NCBI GenBank assembly: GCA_964646205.1
Contig: CAZYAZ010000027.1
Location: 1 to 64,000, forward strand
Origin: UBA8437 sp964646205
GTDB taxonomy: Bacteria > Planctomycetota > Planctomycetia > Planctomycetales > Planctomycetaceae
Direction of reading: 5' to 3'
DNA: 64,000 nt
Below, piece after piece: positions 52,577 to 61,737 of the stretch (positions are counted from its first letter, which is position 1; each line of letters begins with the position of its first letter). The translations under genes and the position numbers were made by a program. Below the pieces are notes generated by a model that searched no databases, was not told the DNA's origin, and saw only the letters and a list, made by a program, of their open reading frames with translations.

Positions 52577-52978
52577 GTGAACACTCCACACACCAACCTC
52601 GGTAACCAGGACGCAGGCTTGACCGCCTTGGCCGGAGACATCGTCGATCGGATCGAGTCTTTGCTGCTCGACGCGGAAGCGACCACGCGTCCGTTGGAAC
52701 TGGATCCGTACCGGGGCAAGCTGTTCGAATTGTTCGTGACGGCCCACGCCGCAGGACTGCTTGTCGAGGGCGGCGAGGCCGATCTGACCGCCGACGGTAT
52801 CAGTGGTCACCTGGCATCCCGGTGGAACCTGGCCGACGTTGCCCAGGCTTCGGTGTCACGGCAGGAGAAGTTGCCGACGAAGTCACTGGGACGGATGCGG
52901 ATGCTGTGGTCGTTCCTGAGGATGTGGATGGAGTGGGGCTACTCCTGGGATCGGTGGCCGGAATTCCACGACAACTAG
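52577..52978 (+). CDS. conserved-looking small protein, function unknown
   Basis: 133 residues from GTG. No signal or membrane segment. Mostly helical and acidic in the first half (IVDRIESLLLDAEATTRPLE), then aromatic and basic (MRMLWSFLRMWMEWGYSWDR). The composition and compact length suggest a real cytoplasmic protein. It converges on the glycosyltransferase gene with a four-bp overlap. Not recognised. Confidence 0.6.
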   Translation: MNTPHTNLGNQDAGLTALAGDIVDRIESLLLDAEATTRPLELDPYRGKLFELFVTAHAAGLLVEGGEADLTADGISGHLASRWNLADVAQASVSRQEKLPTKSLGRMRMLWSFLRMWMEWGYSWDRWPEFHDN

Positions 52979-54093
52979 GCCGATTCGGCCAGCGCGTCTC
53001 GCCAGGCACCGACCAGTTGCTCGGCTGCTGCGGCGATCGGGAATTTTGACCTGACGTCTGCCAGTGCCGTGGTCCCCAGCCTGGCTCTCAGTGACGCATC
53101 ACCGACCAGCGTGTCGAGACCGGCGGCAAGTGCCGCCGGATCATTCCCGGGCACCAGGATCGCCGAGCGACCGTCGGCGAGGATTTCTCCGGTGCCGCCG
53201 ACATCGGTAGCCAGTATCGCGAGGCCGGAGGCAGCGGCTTCCAGGAGAACACGGCCCAGTGGTTCCTGGCGAGCCGGGTGGACCAGGATATCGACTTCGG
53301 CCAGCAATTCGGGGACGTCCTCACGGTAGCCCAGTCGATGAACCCGGCCGGTGGGCGCTGCCTGTGCGAACCTCTCGAACACGGATTCCTCGAACGCGAT
53401 ACTCTCGGGCTTTTTCGAATACCGTCGGCCGACGATCACGTAATCGATATCGTTGTTCACGAGTGTGGCGGTTTCAGCCAGGACGTCGAGGGCCTTGCGG
53501 AGACCGATCTGGCCGATGGTTGCCACCAGGCAACTGTCCCGGGTGATGTTCAACTCGTGCCGCAACCATCCCGGTTTCCGTTGAGCGGCCTGGAAAACCC
53601 CGGTGTCAATTCCGTTGTAGACGACCCGGGTGCGGTCGGGGTCGAGTCCGGCGGCGACATGATGGTCGCGGGTGGCGTGCGAAACGGCCAGCAGGACGCG
53701 GTTGGTGTTGATGTCGGCCAGCGCGGTCGCGGACAGGTTGAGAATGTCACGGAGGTGACCGGTGGTTGGGCAACCGGTCTCCCGGGCCAGTCGACCGGAC
53801 AGGCGGCACATCGCGAGGCTGTTGGCGTGCAGAAGTCCGGCACCAGTGTTCTCGACGAGCGCCGCGAGTCGTTCGACGGCCGAGTCCCGGTCGTCGTTGA
53901 TCGAGAACGCATGGTGCTCGATCTGGCGATCGGCCAGGGCCGTCGCGAGTTCACCGTCCGGAGGCGCCAGCACAAGCGGATCCCACCCGCGTTCGCGGAT
54001 GGCCGGAACGAGTGCCAGCAGCGAGTGTTCGCCACCGTTCAGCGAGCCGTACTCACACAGAACCGCCACACGATGGGAATCGTTTCGTCGCAT
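52975..54093 (-). CDS. GT4-family glycosyltransferase
   Basis: 372 residues, GT-B fold. The N-terminal acceptor half begins VAVLCEYGSLNGGEHSLL; the donor half has RVVYNGIDTGVF, ATIGQIGLRKALDVL, YVIVGRRY and the sugar-nucleotide EPLGRVLLEAAASGLAILATD (E-x7-E) motif. Such enzymes transfer a sugar from a UDP- or GDP-sugar to a glycan, lipid or small molecule. No other glycan gene is adjacent; the aldolase gene lies 48 nt upstream. Confidence 0.87.
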   Translation of the reverse strand: MRRNDSHRVAVLCEYGSLNGGEHSLLALVPAIRERGWDPLVLAPPDGELATALADRQIEHHAFSINDDRDSAVERLAALVENTGAGLLHANSLAMCRLSGRLARETGCPTTGHLRDILNLSATALADINTNRVLLAVSHATRDHHVAAGLDPDRTRVVYNGIDTGVFQAAQRKPGWLRHELNITRDSCLVATIGQIGLRKALDVLAETATLVNNDIDYVIVGRRYSKKPESIAFEESVFERFAQAAPTGRVHRLGYREDVPELLAEVDILVHPARQEPLGRVLLEAAASGLAILATDVGGTGEILADGRSAILVPGNDPAALAAGLDTLVGDASLRARLGTTALADVRSKFPIAAAAEQLVGAWRDALAESA

Positions 54094-54141
54094 GGCTCGT
54101 GCCGTGAATTCTCACGAATTCAATGACAGGATCCGGGGAGA

Positions 54142-54939
54142 CTAGTACCTCGCCAGGTCCGCCGCCTCGGTTTCCAGGCTGAGGTCCGTGACGATCTGCT
54201 GTGCCGAATTGAGCATCATCTTCAACTCGCTGCCGATCGCGATGAATTGCCAGCCTTCATCGATGCGGCGGCGAACATCGTCAGCCGTTTGCACGTGCAG
54301 CCCAACCGGTGTGCCGACTTCCTTGCCGGTGGCCAGAACCCGTTGCATCATCGCCTCGTGGTCCTCGGCGGACGGAAACGTTCCATCATCTTCCCGCATC
54401 TGGAATCTCAGGTCGTTGGGTCCGACGAAGATGGCGTCGACGCCCGGCAGGCTGTAGATCTCCGGGGCGTTCTCGACACCCTCGGGAGACTCCGTCTGGA
54501 GCACGACGAGGATGTTGTCGTTGGCTTGCTCGTAGTAGTCCCCGGCGGCGGCGTCGAAGTTGATCGCGTGCAGGCCGCCACCCACCGAACGGTCTCCCAC
54601 CGGTGGATACTTGGCCGCGGCGATGGCGGCTTTGGCTTGTTCCACAGTGTCGACCATCGGCACCACGATGCCATGGGCTCCGGCATCGAGAACCCGCTTG
54701 ATCAGGTCATGATCGCCTCGGGGAACCCGTGCCAGCGGCACGCAGCCGGCGTCGGCGATCGCACCAAAGACGAGTGCCGCGTCGCTCCAGTCGACCGGTG
54801 AGTGCTCGATGTCGAGTGTCAGCCAGGGAAATCCGACACGGGCCATCAAGCGGGTTGCGTAGACGTTGCCCAGGCTCAGCCACGTACCAACCTGTGGGTG
54901 GCCGGCTCGCAGGGCCGCCTTGACCGGGTTTTGTTTCAT
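54142..54939 (-). CDS. HpcH/HpaI-family aldolase
   Basis: 265 residues from MKQNPVKAALRAG; an open frame of 35 more codons extends into the promoter region and is ignored. Landmarks of class II 2-oxo-acid aldolases: WLTLDIEHSPVD, ARVPRGDHDLIKRVLDAGAHGIVVPM, the metal ligand Glu in LQTESPEGVEN and Asp in GPNDLR. Cleaves a 4-hydroxy-2-oxo acid such as 2-keto-3-deoxy-rhamnonate or 4-hydroxy-2-oxoheptanedioate to pyruvate and an aldehyde. Substrate not decided. A promoter lies about 65 nt upstream. Confidence 0.87.
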   Translation of the reverse strand: MKQNPVKAALRAGHPQVGTWLSLGNVYATRLMARVGFPWLTLDIEHSPVDWSDAALVFGAIADAGCVPLARVPRGDHDLIKRVLDAGAHGIVVPMVDTVEQAKAAIAAAKYPPVGDRSVGGGLHAINFDAAAGDYYEQANDNILVVLQTESPEGVENAPEIYSLPGVDAIFVGPNDLRFQMREDDGTFPSAEDHEAMMQRVLATGKEVGTPVGLHVQTADDVRRRIDEGWQFIAIGSELKMMLNSAQQIVTDLSLETEAADLARY

Positions 54940-55003
54940 CGGAGTATCCAATCTGGGGTGAGTGTGGAACAGGTGACGGGGCATCCGGGCCCGGCCAGCA
55001 TCG

Positions 55004-55031
55004 ATTCTCTCACGAGTCTCCCGGAGGTCAA
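55004..55031 (-). promoter_or_regulatory. promoter of the HpaI-type aldolase gene
   Basis: On the minus strand TTGACC (55026-55031) and GAGAAT (55004-55009) are 16 nt apart. Transcription would begin near 54997, about 58 nt before the ATG at 54939, supporting that start. Confidence 0.5.
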
Positions 55032-55037
55032 CCGAGA

Positions 55038-55066
55038 GGGACACTCGAGCCGGGGATGTCTATACT
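55038..55066 (+). promoter_or_regulatory. possible promoter of the Rieske gene
   Basis: TATACT (55061-55066) is a good -10; the partner at 17 nt, GGGACA (55038-55043), is a weak -35. It lies about 70 nt before the Rieske ATG and back to back with the aldolase promoter. Confidence 0.4.
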
Positions 55067-55134
55067 CGTGCGGCGTTCGTTCCGGTTGCGGAAGAGGTTG
55101 AAAGTCCGGAGGCCAGGCGAGGAGCTACAAGACG

Positions 55135-55452
55135 ATGGCAGAATTTCAGGCCGTGGCCAGGACGGATGAGATCCCCGAGGGTGAGGGGCGAGCGTTTGCG
55201 GTCTCCGGTCGCATGGTTGCCGTTTTTCTCAAGGACGGCACCTACCACGCCATCAATGACAGTTGTCCCCATATGGGAGCCTCGTTGGCGACCGGCTGGG
55301 TCGAGGACAACCAGGTCACCTGCCCATGGCACGCCTGGCGGTTTTGTATCTCCGACGGCACCTGGCTGGACAACCCGGAATCGGATCTCAAGACCGACTG
55401 CTACGAGGTGCGGGTGGTCGAGGATGAAATCCAGGTGTTGATACCGGAGTAG
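55135..55452 (+). CDS. Rieske [2Fe-2S] ferredoxin-like protein (NirD type)
   Basis: 105 residues. The cluster ligands are C44-x-H46 (CPHMGASL) and C63-x2-H66 (CPWHAWRF), the Rieske pattern of small NirD-like or dioxygenase-ferredoxin proteins. No membrane segment, so it is a soluble electron carrier. No reductase or oxygenase gene lies next to it, so its partner is unknown. It is followed by the convergent UPF0173 gene. Confidence 0.9.
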   Translation: MAEFQAVARTDEIPEGEGRAFAVSGRMVAVFLKDGTYHAINDSCPHMGASLATGWVEDNQVTCPWHAWRFCISDGTWLDNPESDLKTDCYEVRVVEDEIQVLIPE

Positions 55453-55471
55453 CCGGTTGGTCCGGCGGATC

Positions 55472-56161
55472 TCACTCGCCCAGTTCACACGAATCGCCCG
55501 GTTGCAACACGAGCGGTTCGGTGGAGGTTTCGGCCCGGACCCGCTCGGCCCAGGCAGCGGCGTCCTGGGCGATCAACGGCCACGTGTCATAGTGGTCGGG
55601 GATCACCCGCCGGGGCTCGATCAGCTTGACGGCTTTCAGGGCGTCGTCGGGACCCATCGTGAAGTTGTCGCCGATTGGCAGGATGGCCAGGTCGATGCCG
55701 TCCTCCCCGATCAGCTTCATGTCGTAGAACAAGCCGGTGTCGGCGGCGTGGTAGATCGTGCCGTCTGTCAGCTTCAACAGGATGCCACAGGGATTGCCGC
55801 CGTCGGAACCGTCGGGCAGCATGGAGCCGTGGTGAGCGATCGTCAGCTTGACGGTTCCCCAATCGAAGACGTGTTGGCCGCCGATGTGCTGGGCGTGCGT
55901 GGTGGTCACTCCCTGCCCGGTCAGCCACTCGACGATCTCGTGATTGGCAATCACCAGGGCCCCGGTTCGGTTGGCCACGTTGATCGCGTCCCCGACGTGG
56001 TCACCGTGTCCGTGACTGAGAATTATCACATCGGCCGGCACCTCCTCGGCGGTCATCGAGGCTGACGGGTTTTCGGTCAGGAACGGGTCGATCAGCACAC
56101 GTGTTCCATTGGTCTCGACCAGGAACGTGCCATGTCCCAGGAAGGTCACAGTGGTCGCCAT
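55472..56161 (-). CDS. UPF0173-type metallo-beta-lactamase-fold hydrolase
   Basis: 229 residues. TFLGHGTFLVE (about 6-16), the metal motif LSHGHGDHVGD (His50, His52, Asp54, His55), later metal ligands in HHGS and AADTGLFYD, and VIPDHYDTWP near the C-terminus mark the UPF0173 group of metal-dependent hydrolases. Exact substrate is unknown. Last gene of the minus-strand run dprA-ldt-pyrE-pgi, 38 nt after pgi. Confidence 0.88.
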   Translation of the reverse strand: MATTVTFLGHGTFLVETNGTRVLIDPFLTENPSASMTAEEVPADVIILSHGHGDHVGDAINVANRTGALVIANHEIVEWLTGQGVTTTHAQHIGGQHVFDWGTVKLTIAHHGSMLPDGSDGGNPCGILLKLTDGTIYHAADTGLFYDMKLIGEDGIDLAILPIGDNFTMGPDDALKAVKLIEPRRVIPDHYDTWPLIAQDAAAWAERVRAETSTEPLVLQPGDSCELGE

Positions 56162-56199
56162 GGGCGGGTGTCTCCTGTCGGGTGCGGCCCCAGGGTGTC

Positions 56200-57564
56200 C
56201 TAGCGGCCCAGTTCACTTTTCATGTGTCGCTTGTAGCTCTCGACACCGGGCTGTCCGAACGGGTTGATGCCGGTGGCGTATCCCTCGAGAGTGACGGCCA
56301 GCATCAGCATCTGCAACATGGCTCCCATGGTGAATTCGTCGAGGCGAGGCAGCCGGATGTCGGTGGTGGGACGGGCGTCCTCGGCGTAGGCCCGGTTGGT
56401 GCCACGCACGGCCGCCTCGAGCACGTCGTGCAGAGTGCGTCCGGCCAGCCGGTTCAGCCCGTCGATGTCGTTGACCCGGGCCGGGATCACCAGTGGGGTG
56501 GTTCGTGGTTCATCGATCAGCACGTTGGTGATCAACTTGTCCCGGCGGCCATCCTGGTGCTGTTGTCCGCGACTGTGCAGGTCACGGGTATTGACGGCCG
56601 TCAATGGGGTGGCACCACGTCCGTCCTTGCCCAGGCTTTCGGCCAGCAATTGGTCGTGCCACAGTCCCAGCGAATCCAGGGCCTTGGACCAGACGCTGAG
56701 CACCCTCACGGTCATCCCATGATGTTCTTCGGCGGTGATGCACGTGGCCGCGTGATCCAGTGCCGGGTTGTGTCCCGCGTCGGCCTCGCGAAACACCCGG
56801 GTCATGGCCGCGGCTCCTTCGAGCAGCCTGCGGATATTGAGTCCGAGGATGGATGCCGGCAACAGGCCAACGGATGTGAGGACCGAGAAACGGCCGCCGA
56901 TCGCCTCGGGCAGCGTGAAGATGTTCTCGCACCCCATCTCGTTGGCGAGGTCTCTCAGCAGGCTCTGGGCACCGGTCACCACGGCCAGCGATTCGGCGAC
57001 CTGTTGGGTGTCCCCCAGTCGTGCCTCCAGTGCCGCCAGGAACACCCGCAACGAGATGGCCGTTTCGATCGTGCTGCCCGACTTGCTGGTCACCAGCAGA
57101 CGCCACTTCTGGTCAGAGATTTGAGCCAACCGGTCCAGGAGTGCGACCAGGGCGTTGTTGTCCAGGTTGTCACCCTCGAAATAGATTCGCGGGGCATTGT
57201 GACGAGCGTCTCGCGACCTCTCGTTGTGCAGTGGGTCGCACAGGGCCGAGAACAGTGCGCGGGGGCCCATCGACGATCCACCGATTCCCAGCAAGACGAT
57301 CTCGTCGGCCTGCTCGCGGAATTCCCTGCCGGTCTGTTCGATCCGGATCAACTCGGCCTCGTTCTCCAACAGCCGGGTTGGCCAATCGACGAAATCGATG
57401 TCGAGTGGATCGAACGTGTCGGACGCGGTGGATCCGTCGGCGTCCTGGCAGAGCCTGGTTCGAGCGTCCAGCAGTCGATCGACGACTCCAGCCCGTGCGT
57501 CAGGGTCAAGAACCGCGTCGGCGGCGGAAGAATCGTACAGTGGCAGTGTCGTCGGGTCGCTCAT
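56200..57564 (-). CDS. pgi: glucose-6-phosphate isomerase
   Basis: 454 residues, the shorter bacterial form (Bacillus-like) rather than the 550-residue E. coli type. GIGGSSMGPRALFSALC (phosphate-binding loop), LVTSKSGSTIETAISL, and the second active-site GRFSVLTSVGLLPASILG, plus a C-terminal HDQLLAESLGKDGRG, identify the enzyme that interconverts glucose-6-P and fructose-6-P. 57 nt after pyrE in a probable operon. Confidence 0.9.
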   Translation of the reverse strand: MSDPTTLPLYDSSAADAVLDPDARAGVVDRLLDARTRLCQDADGSTASDTFDPLDIDFVDWPTRLLENEAELIRIEQTGREFREQADEIVLLGIGGSSMGPRALFSALCDPLHNERSRDARHNAPRIYFEGDNLDNNALVALLDRLAQISDQKWRLLVTSKSGSTIETAISLRVFLAALEARLGDTQQVAESLAVVTGAQSLLRDLANEMGCENIFTLPEAIGGRFSVLTSVGLLPASILGLNIRRLLEGAAAMTRVFREADAGHNPALDHAATCITAEEHHGMTVRVLSVWSKALDSLGLWHDQLLAESLGKDGRGATPLTAVNTRDLHSRGQQHQDGRRDKLITNVLIDEPRTTPLVIPARVNDIDGLNRLAGRTLHDVLEAAVRGTNRAYAEDARPTTDIRLPRLDEFTMGAMLQMLMLAVTLEGYATGINPFGQPGVESYKRHMKSELGR

Positions 57565-57621
57565 CAGCTGTTCGGCCTCATGGTCATGGCCTGGCAGGTG
57601 TGTCGCGTTGTCGGGGCATCC

Positions 57622-58179
57622 TCAGACGTCGTCGGGTGGAGTGATTCCGAAATCCTCGATGGTCAACAGGCTGCTGAAGGGAAGGTCGCGTTCGGCGAAT
57701 GTCGCCGCACCGCCCTCCAGCCGGTCAACGATTCCCACCACCTGCACCACGTTGGCTCCGTAGTCCTCGATTCGATTCACAGCCTGCATCGCACTGCCAC
57801 CGGTGGTGACCACGTCGTCAATCACGATCACCCGGGATCCCTCTCCGGCTGGCCCCTCGACGTATTGGCCCGTCCCGTGTCCCTTGGCTTCCTTACGAAC
57901 CAGGAGTCCTTCCATGGCCACACCGCGCTCGGCCGCGACCGTCAGCAGGCCACCGATGATCGGATCGGCCCCGATCGACATTCCACTGACCGTGTCGTAT
58001 TCCACGTCGGCCAGCAATTCCAGCAATCCCTCGCAGACCAGTCGCAGTCCCTGTGCGTGCAGCGTGATTTGCTTGCTGTCCAGGTAGTAGGTCGAGGTGC
58101 GTCCACTGGCGAGAGTGAATTCACCAAACTTGAGGGCTCGCTCGTGAAACAGCGAGATCAGCGCGTCGCGATCGAACAT
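57622..58179 (-). CDS. pyrE: orotate phosphoribosyltransferase
   Basis: 185 residues from MFDRDALISLFHERALKFG; 17 upstream codons are ignored. FTLASGRTSTYYLD (about residues 22-35) and the PRPP-binding VIVIDDVVTTGGSAMQ (about 119-134), with LVRKEAKGHGTG for the flexible loop Lys, are the standard motifs. Converts orotate and PRPP to OMP in pyrimidine synthesis. 63 nt after the ldt gene. Confidence 0.93.
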   Translation of the reverse strand: MFDRDALISLFHERALKFGEFTLASGRTSTYYLDSKQITLHAQGLRLVCEGLLELLADVEYDTVSGMSIGADPIIGGLLTVAAERGVAMEGLLVRKEAKGHGTGQYVEGPAGEGSRVIVIDDVVTTGGSAMQAVNRIEDYGANVVQVVGIVDRLEGGAATFAERDLPFSSLLTIEDFGITPPDDV

Positions 58180-58242
58180 GGTGACACCGGCCCCGGTGAA
58201 CCGGGATCTGGGGATAGGTGAGGGGATCAACAGCCCGCCATC

Positions 58243-59346
58243 TTAGCGGTGGATCACCACTTCACAACCGGTCACGAGCATCCCGTACAGCAACTGGATG
58301 TCGTTGTTGCGCAATCGGAGGCATCCCCGCGATTCGGCGCGGCCCACCGATTCGGGTTGGTTGGTCCCATGGATCCCGTATCCCTCGCCCAGGTCGATCC
58401 AGAACCGGCCCAGCGGATTCTCGGGTACCGCGGCTGGAATCACCCGACCGTCGGGATCGGTGTATTGCGGGTCGGGGACCTTGCGGAGAACGCGGAAGCG
58501 GCCCAGGGGTGTCGAGTGGTCTCGGCCAATGCCAATCTGGAAGCGACGGACGTACTCGGACCGGGTTCGGACCACCAGTGAAAATTCGCTGAGATCCACC
58601 ACCACCCGGAATGGGCCGCGGACGACCTTGAGCGTCTGGCCGGACCGGATCTTGCGTGGGCTGACGTGGTTGAGTGCCGCGAGGTACTGCCAGCCGATCT
58701 TGTAGCGGGGAGCGATCGCCGCCAACGAGTCGCCCGGTTGGATCGTGTGGGCCGGCAGGATATGAGGACGGGGCGAAAAGAAAACGGCTCCGGCGGTACG
58801 TTCGATTCGCTCGGAAATTTTCGGCCGCTCCCCGGGTTGCTGAAAATAGATCCAGGACAGTGCCTTGTGGGCGGCGACAAGATCGCCGTCGGCGATCAGG
58901 GCATCGATTTCAGTCAGTGTCCTGGGGCCTGCCGGATCCAATCCGGTGGCGACCGGCTCAATCCGTGGTGTGCCGGCCGGTTGCGCCGGTGAACTGGCAA
59001 CCGACGCCAACTGTTGTCCAGTTGGCCGTGATCCGGTCGGTCGCCAACTCGCAGCCGTGGCTGTCGGGAACGACGACTCCGACCCGGCGACCACACGCGG
59101 TGTGGACAAGGGCGTCGTGATGGGGGGTTCGAATTGGTTGGGCAGTACGACCTGTGTTTCGAGTTCTGCGGCACGGCGGGACTGTTCCAGTGGCGTTTCC
59201 GATTTCGCTGGATTCGTTGCGGCCGGTGCCACGTCGACCGGCCACCAGCCACCACGCCATCCCAGCCACCCGATCGCAACCAGGGCCAGCAGCCCCAGGC
59301 TCATGACACCGAAACTGTTACCTGGGCGAGATCGTCGACGTGCCAT
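58243..59346 (-). CDS. L,D-transpeptidase with LysM domain
   Basis: 367 residues from MARRRSRPGNSFGVMSLGL. A single N-terminal membrane segment (about 13-32) and a Pro/Thr/Ser-rich linker (to about 130) lead to a LysM-type domain (HTIQPGDSLAAIAPRYKIGW, about 205-250) that binds peptidoglycan. The YkuD catalytic domain follows, with YGIHGTNQPESVG and the nucleophile motif SRGCLRLRNND near residue 338. It forms 3-3 or protein-to-peptidoglycan crosslinks. Its presence points to a genuine cell wall in this planctomycete. Confidence 0.9.
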   Translation of the reverse strand: MARRRSRPGNSFGVMSLGLLALVAIGWLGWRGGWWPVDVAPAATNPAKSETPLEQSRRAAELETQVVLPNQFEPPITTPLSTPRVVAGSESSFPTATAASWRPTGSRPTGQQLASVASSPAQPAGTPRIEPVATGLDPAGPRTLTEIDALIADGDLVAAHKALSWIYFQQPGERPKISERIERTAGAVFFSPRPHILPAHTIQPGDSLAAIAPRYKIGWQYLAALNHVSPRKIRSGQTLKVVRGPFRVVVDLSEFSLVVRTRSEYVRRFQIGIGRDHSTPLGRFRVLRKVPDPQYTDPDGRVIPAAVPENPLGRFWIDLGEGYGIHGTNQPESVGRAESRGCLRLRNNDIQLLYGMLVTGCEVVIHR

Positions 59347-59437
59347 CGTCGGGGTTCCTTGCGTGGACTGCACCGGCTGTTGCGGGCGGGGATGGTAGCA
59401 AAGCCGGTCGGGTCCGGCGATGGGAATCATCGGGTGG

Positions 59438-60565
59438 TCAGCCGGCCCGGACGATATACGATCCCGGCAACCGTCGGACCAATCGCCTGAGTTCCAGCCC
59501 GGTCAGCACGGCCAGGGTGGTCGATGCATCCAGTGGCGAACCCCGCAGCAGTTCATCCAGGTGACGTGGATCGGGCCCCACGATTTCCAGCACCTGCCTT
59601 TCCCGGTCATCCAGGGTCAGTTCGCGGGGGATGTGGATTGGTGGGGCTGTCCCGATTTGCACCGGTTTCATCAGTGGCCCCAGTTCCTCGAGGACGTCGT
59701 CGACGCAGGTGACCAGCCGGGCACCATCTCGTAGCAGGTCATGGCACCCCTGGCTGGCCAGGCTGTCCACGGGGCCGGGCATGGCCAGCACGTCGCGGCC
59801 CTGCTCGATCGCGTGCCGCGCGGTGTGCTGGGCGCCGCTGCGGCGACCCGCCTCGATGACGACCACGGCCACGGACAGGCCACTGATGATGCGGTTGCGC
59901 TGTGGGAACAGTCCGGGCAGGGGCCCCTGGTCGAGCCGTGCCTCGGTGAGGATCGCTCCGAAACGGCTGATCGTTTCGGCCAACTCGGCATGTTCGGGCG
60001 GATAGATGCGGTTCACGCCGGTTGCCATCACCGCGATGGTGCGTCCACCGGCGGCCAGGGCGGCCCGGTGAGCCACTCCGTCGATGCCCCGGGCCAGGCC
60101 ACTGATGATCGTCAGCCCGGCTCGCGCCAATCCACCGGCCAGGACCTCGGTCATTCGCCGGCCGTAGGCCGTGCACCGCCGACTGCCGACGATCGCCACC
60201 GCCACCTGGTCGACCGGTTCGAATTGTCCCTTCAGGTAGAGCAGGTCGGGCGGATCGGGGATCTCTTCGAGCAGGGGAGAGTAGGCCGGGTCGCCTCGTT
60301 CGATCAACGAGATTCCCAGGCAGCGGCAGCGGTCGACGATTTCGCGGGCCTCGTCACGACTGATTGCCCGGACAATTCCGTCGGCCACGTTGTGGCCGAC
60401 ATGTGGGACCTCGAGCAGCCTCCGCCGCGAGGTACCGAGGATCTCCGTCGCGCCGCCCACGTGCTCCAACAGCAGTTGCAGCACCCGGGGACCGACACCC
60501 GGAACCAGTTGCAGCCGGAGACGATCCAGCAGCGCCACGTTGTCTTGGTTTGCGTTGGTCACCAT
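59438..60565 (-). CDS. dprA: DNA-processing protein DprA
   Basis: 375 residues from MVTNANQDNVALLDRLR; 33 upstream codons are ignored. An N-terminal SAM/helix-hairpin-type part (LQLVPGVGPRVLQLLLEHVG) precedes the Rossmann-like DprA core: VGSRRCTAYGRRMTEVLAGGL, GLARGIDGVAHRAALAAGG, MATGVNRIYPPEHAEL, and FPQRNRIISGLS. The C-terminus (LTLDDRERQVLEIVGPDPRH) is a winged-helix domain. It loads RecA on incoming single-stranded DNA in natural transformation. No ATP site expected. Divergent from the dehydrogenase gene at 60717. Confidence 0.93.
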   Translation of the reverse strand: MVTNANQDNVALLDRLRLQLVPGVGPRVLQLLLEHVGGATEILGTSRRRLLEVPHVGHNVADGIVRAISRDEAREIVDRCRCLGISLIERGDPAYSPLLEEIPDPPDLLYLKGQFEPVDQVAVAIVGSRRCTAYGRRMTEVLAGGLARAGLTIISGLARGIDGVAHRAALAAGGRTIAVMATGVNRIYPPEHAELAETISRFGAILTEARLDQGPLPGLFPQRNRIISGLSVAVVVIEAGRRSGAQHTARHAIEQGRDVLAMPGPVDSLASQGCHDLLRDGARLVTCVDDVLEELGPLMKPVQIGTAPPIHIPRELTLDDRERQVLEIVGPDPRHLDELLRGSPLDASTTLAVLTGLELRRLVRRLPGSYIVRAG

Positions 60566-60614
60566 CGGGTGTTCTCCTCTTCGCGTCTGGCGAGTCGAAC
60601 ACCGCAGCGACAGG

Positions 60615-60647
60615 ATTCTACCGGCCTGGCCTCCGGCTGGGTATGAT
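60615..60647. promoter_or_regulatory. possible divergent -10 elements between dprA and the dehydrogenase
   Basis: TAGAAT on the minus strand (60615-60620) lies 50 nt ahead of dprA, and TATGAT on the plus strand (60642-60647) lies 70 nt ahead of the dehydrogenase. Neither has a good -35 at the right distance, so both are weak calls. Confidence 0.3.
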
Positions 60648-60716
60648 TCTCTGCAAAATTCCACTCGGTGTGATCACTGGCACCGCGGTCAGCCCGAGGC
60701 CAATGCGAGGAGACTG

Positions 60717-61634
60717 ATGGACACGGTTGGAGAACATCCGGGGCACGAGATGGTCGGGTTGGTGGGCGTCGGGCTGCTGGGCCAGGCAATTGCCACCAGG
60801 TTGCTGGCTGCGGGTGTCCCGGTCATCGGCTGGGACGTTCACGAACCCGCGCGCGAGGCGTTGGTCGAGATGGGGGGAGTTGCCGCCAATGGACCGGCCG
60901 CGGTACTGGGGTGTGGGCGAGTCATCCTGAGCCTGCCGGATGACCGGGTCGTGGCCGAAGTGCTCGGGGAATCCGGTGACTCGCTCGCCAGTGGTACGAT
61001 CGTGATCGATACCACGACCGGCGATCCCGAAAACCAGGCCGAGACGGGAAGACGATTGGCCGAGCGGGGTGTTTCCTACCTGGATGCCACTGTCGGCGGA
61101 TCGAGCCGTCATGTCCGTGAAGGGACGGCGGTGGTGATGGCCGGGGGCAGCCACGACGCGTTCGTTGCGTGTGGTGACCTGTTGAAGACATTCACCTCAC
61201 AGGTGTTCCATGTCGGTGACTGTGGCAGTGGCTCGCGAATGAAACTGGTGGTCAACCTCGTGCTGGGACTCAATCGGGCTGCGTTGGCCGAGGGTCTGGC
61301 GCTGGCCGACGGTTTCGGTCTCGACCTGGACCTGGCACTCCGGTGCCTGCAAGCTGGGCCGGCCTGGTCGCGGGCGATGGACGACAAGGGGCAAAAGATG
61401 ATCTCGGGCCGGTTCGAACCCCAGGCTCGACTCAGCCAGCATCTCAAGGACGTCCGATTGATTCTCGAGGCGGGCCGGAATCTCGGCGTGGGACTGCCGT
61501 TGTCGGGGGTGCACGAGGCGTTGCTGGGCGGAGTCGAGGCGGCCGGTTACGGCGACGACGACAACAGCGCGGTGATCCGAGCCTGGGATGTTCACGGTGA
61601 CGAGGCGTCGACAGAGCCCGGACAACCGGGGTGA
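60717..61634 (+). CDS. 3-hydroxyisobutyrate dehydrogenase-like oxidoreductase
   Basis: 305 residues from ATG with GAGGAG (60707-60712) upstream. N-terminal Rossmann motif MVGLVGVGLLGQAIATRLL (about 12-30), DVxEPA-like region, TVGGSSRHVREGTAVVMAGG for the substrate domain, and the catalytic-type Lys in MKLVVNLVLGLN (near 175). This beta-hydroxy acid dehydrogenase family reduces or oxidises 3-hydroxyacids such as glycerate semialdehyde or hydroxyisobutyrate with NAD(P). Substrate not decided. Divergent from dprA. Confidence 0.88.
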   Translation: MDTVGEHPGHEMVGLVGVGLLGQAIATRLLAAGVPVIGWDVHEPAREALVEMGGVAANGPAAVLGCGRVILSLPDDRVVAEVLGESGDSLASGTIVIDTTTGDPENQAETGRRLAERGVSYLDATVGGSSRHVREGTAVVMAGGSHDAFVACGDLLKTFTSQVFHVGDCGSGSRMKLVVNLVLGLNRAALAEGLALADGFGLDLDLALRCLQAGPAWSRAMDDKGQKMISGRFEPQARLSQHLKDVRLILEAGRNLGVGLPLSGVHEALLGGVEAAGYGDDDNSAVIRAWDVHGDEASTEPGQPG

Positions 61635-61737
61635 TATCACGCCCCCTTCGGCCCGGGCTTTCCAACTGGTTGCGACGCGTGTTTTGATCGGTGGGTGGCT
61701 GGGTTGCAATCTGGTTGGCCGCGGATGTAATGACACG

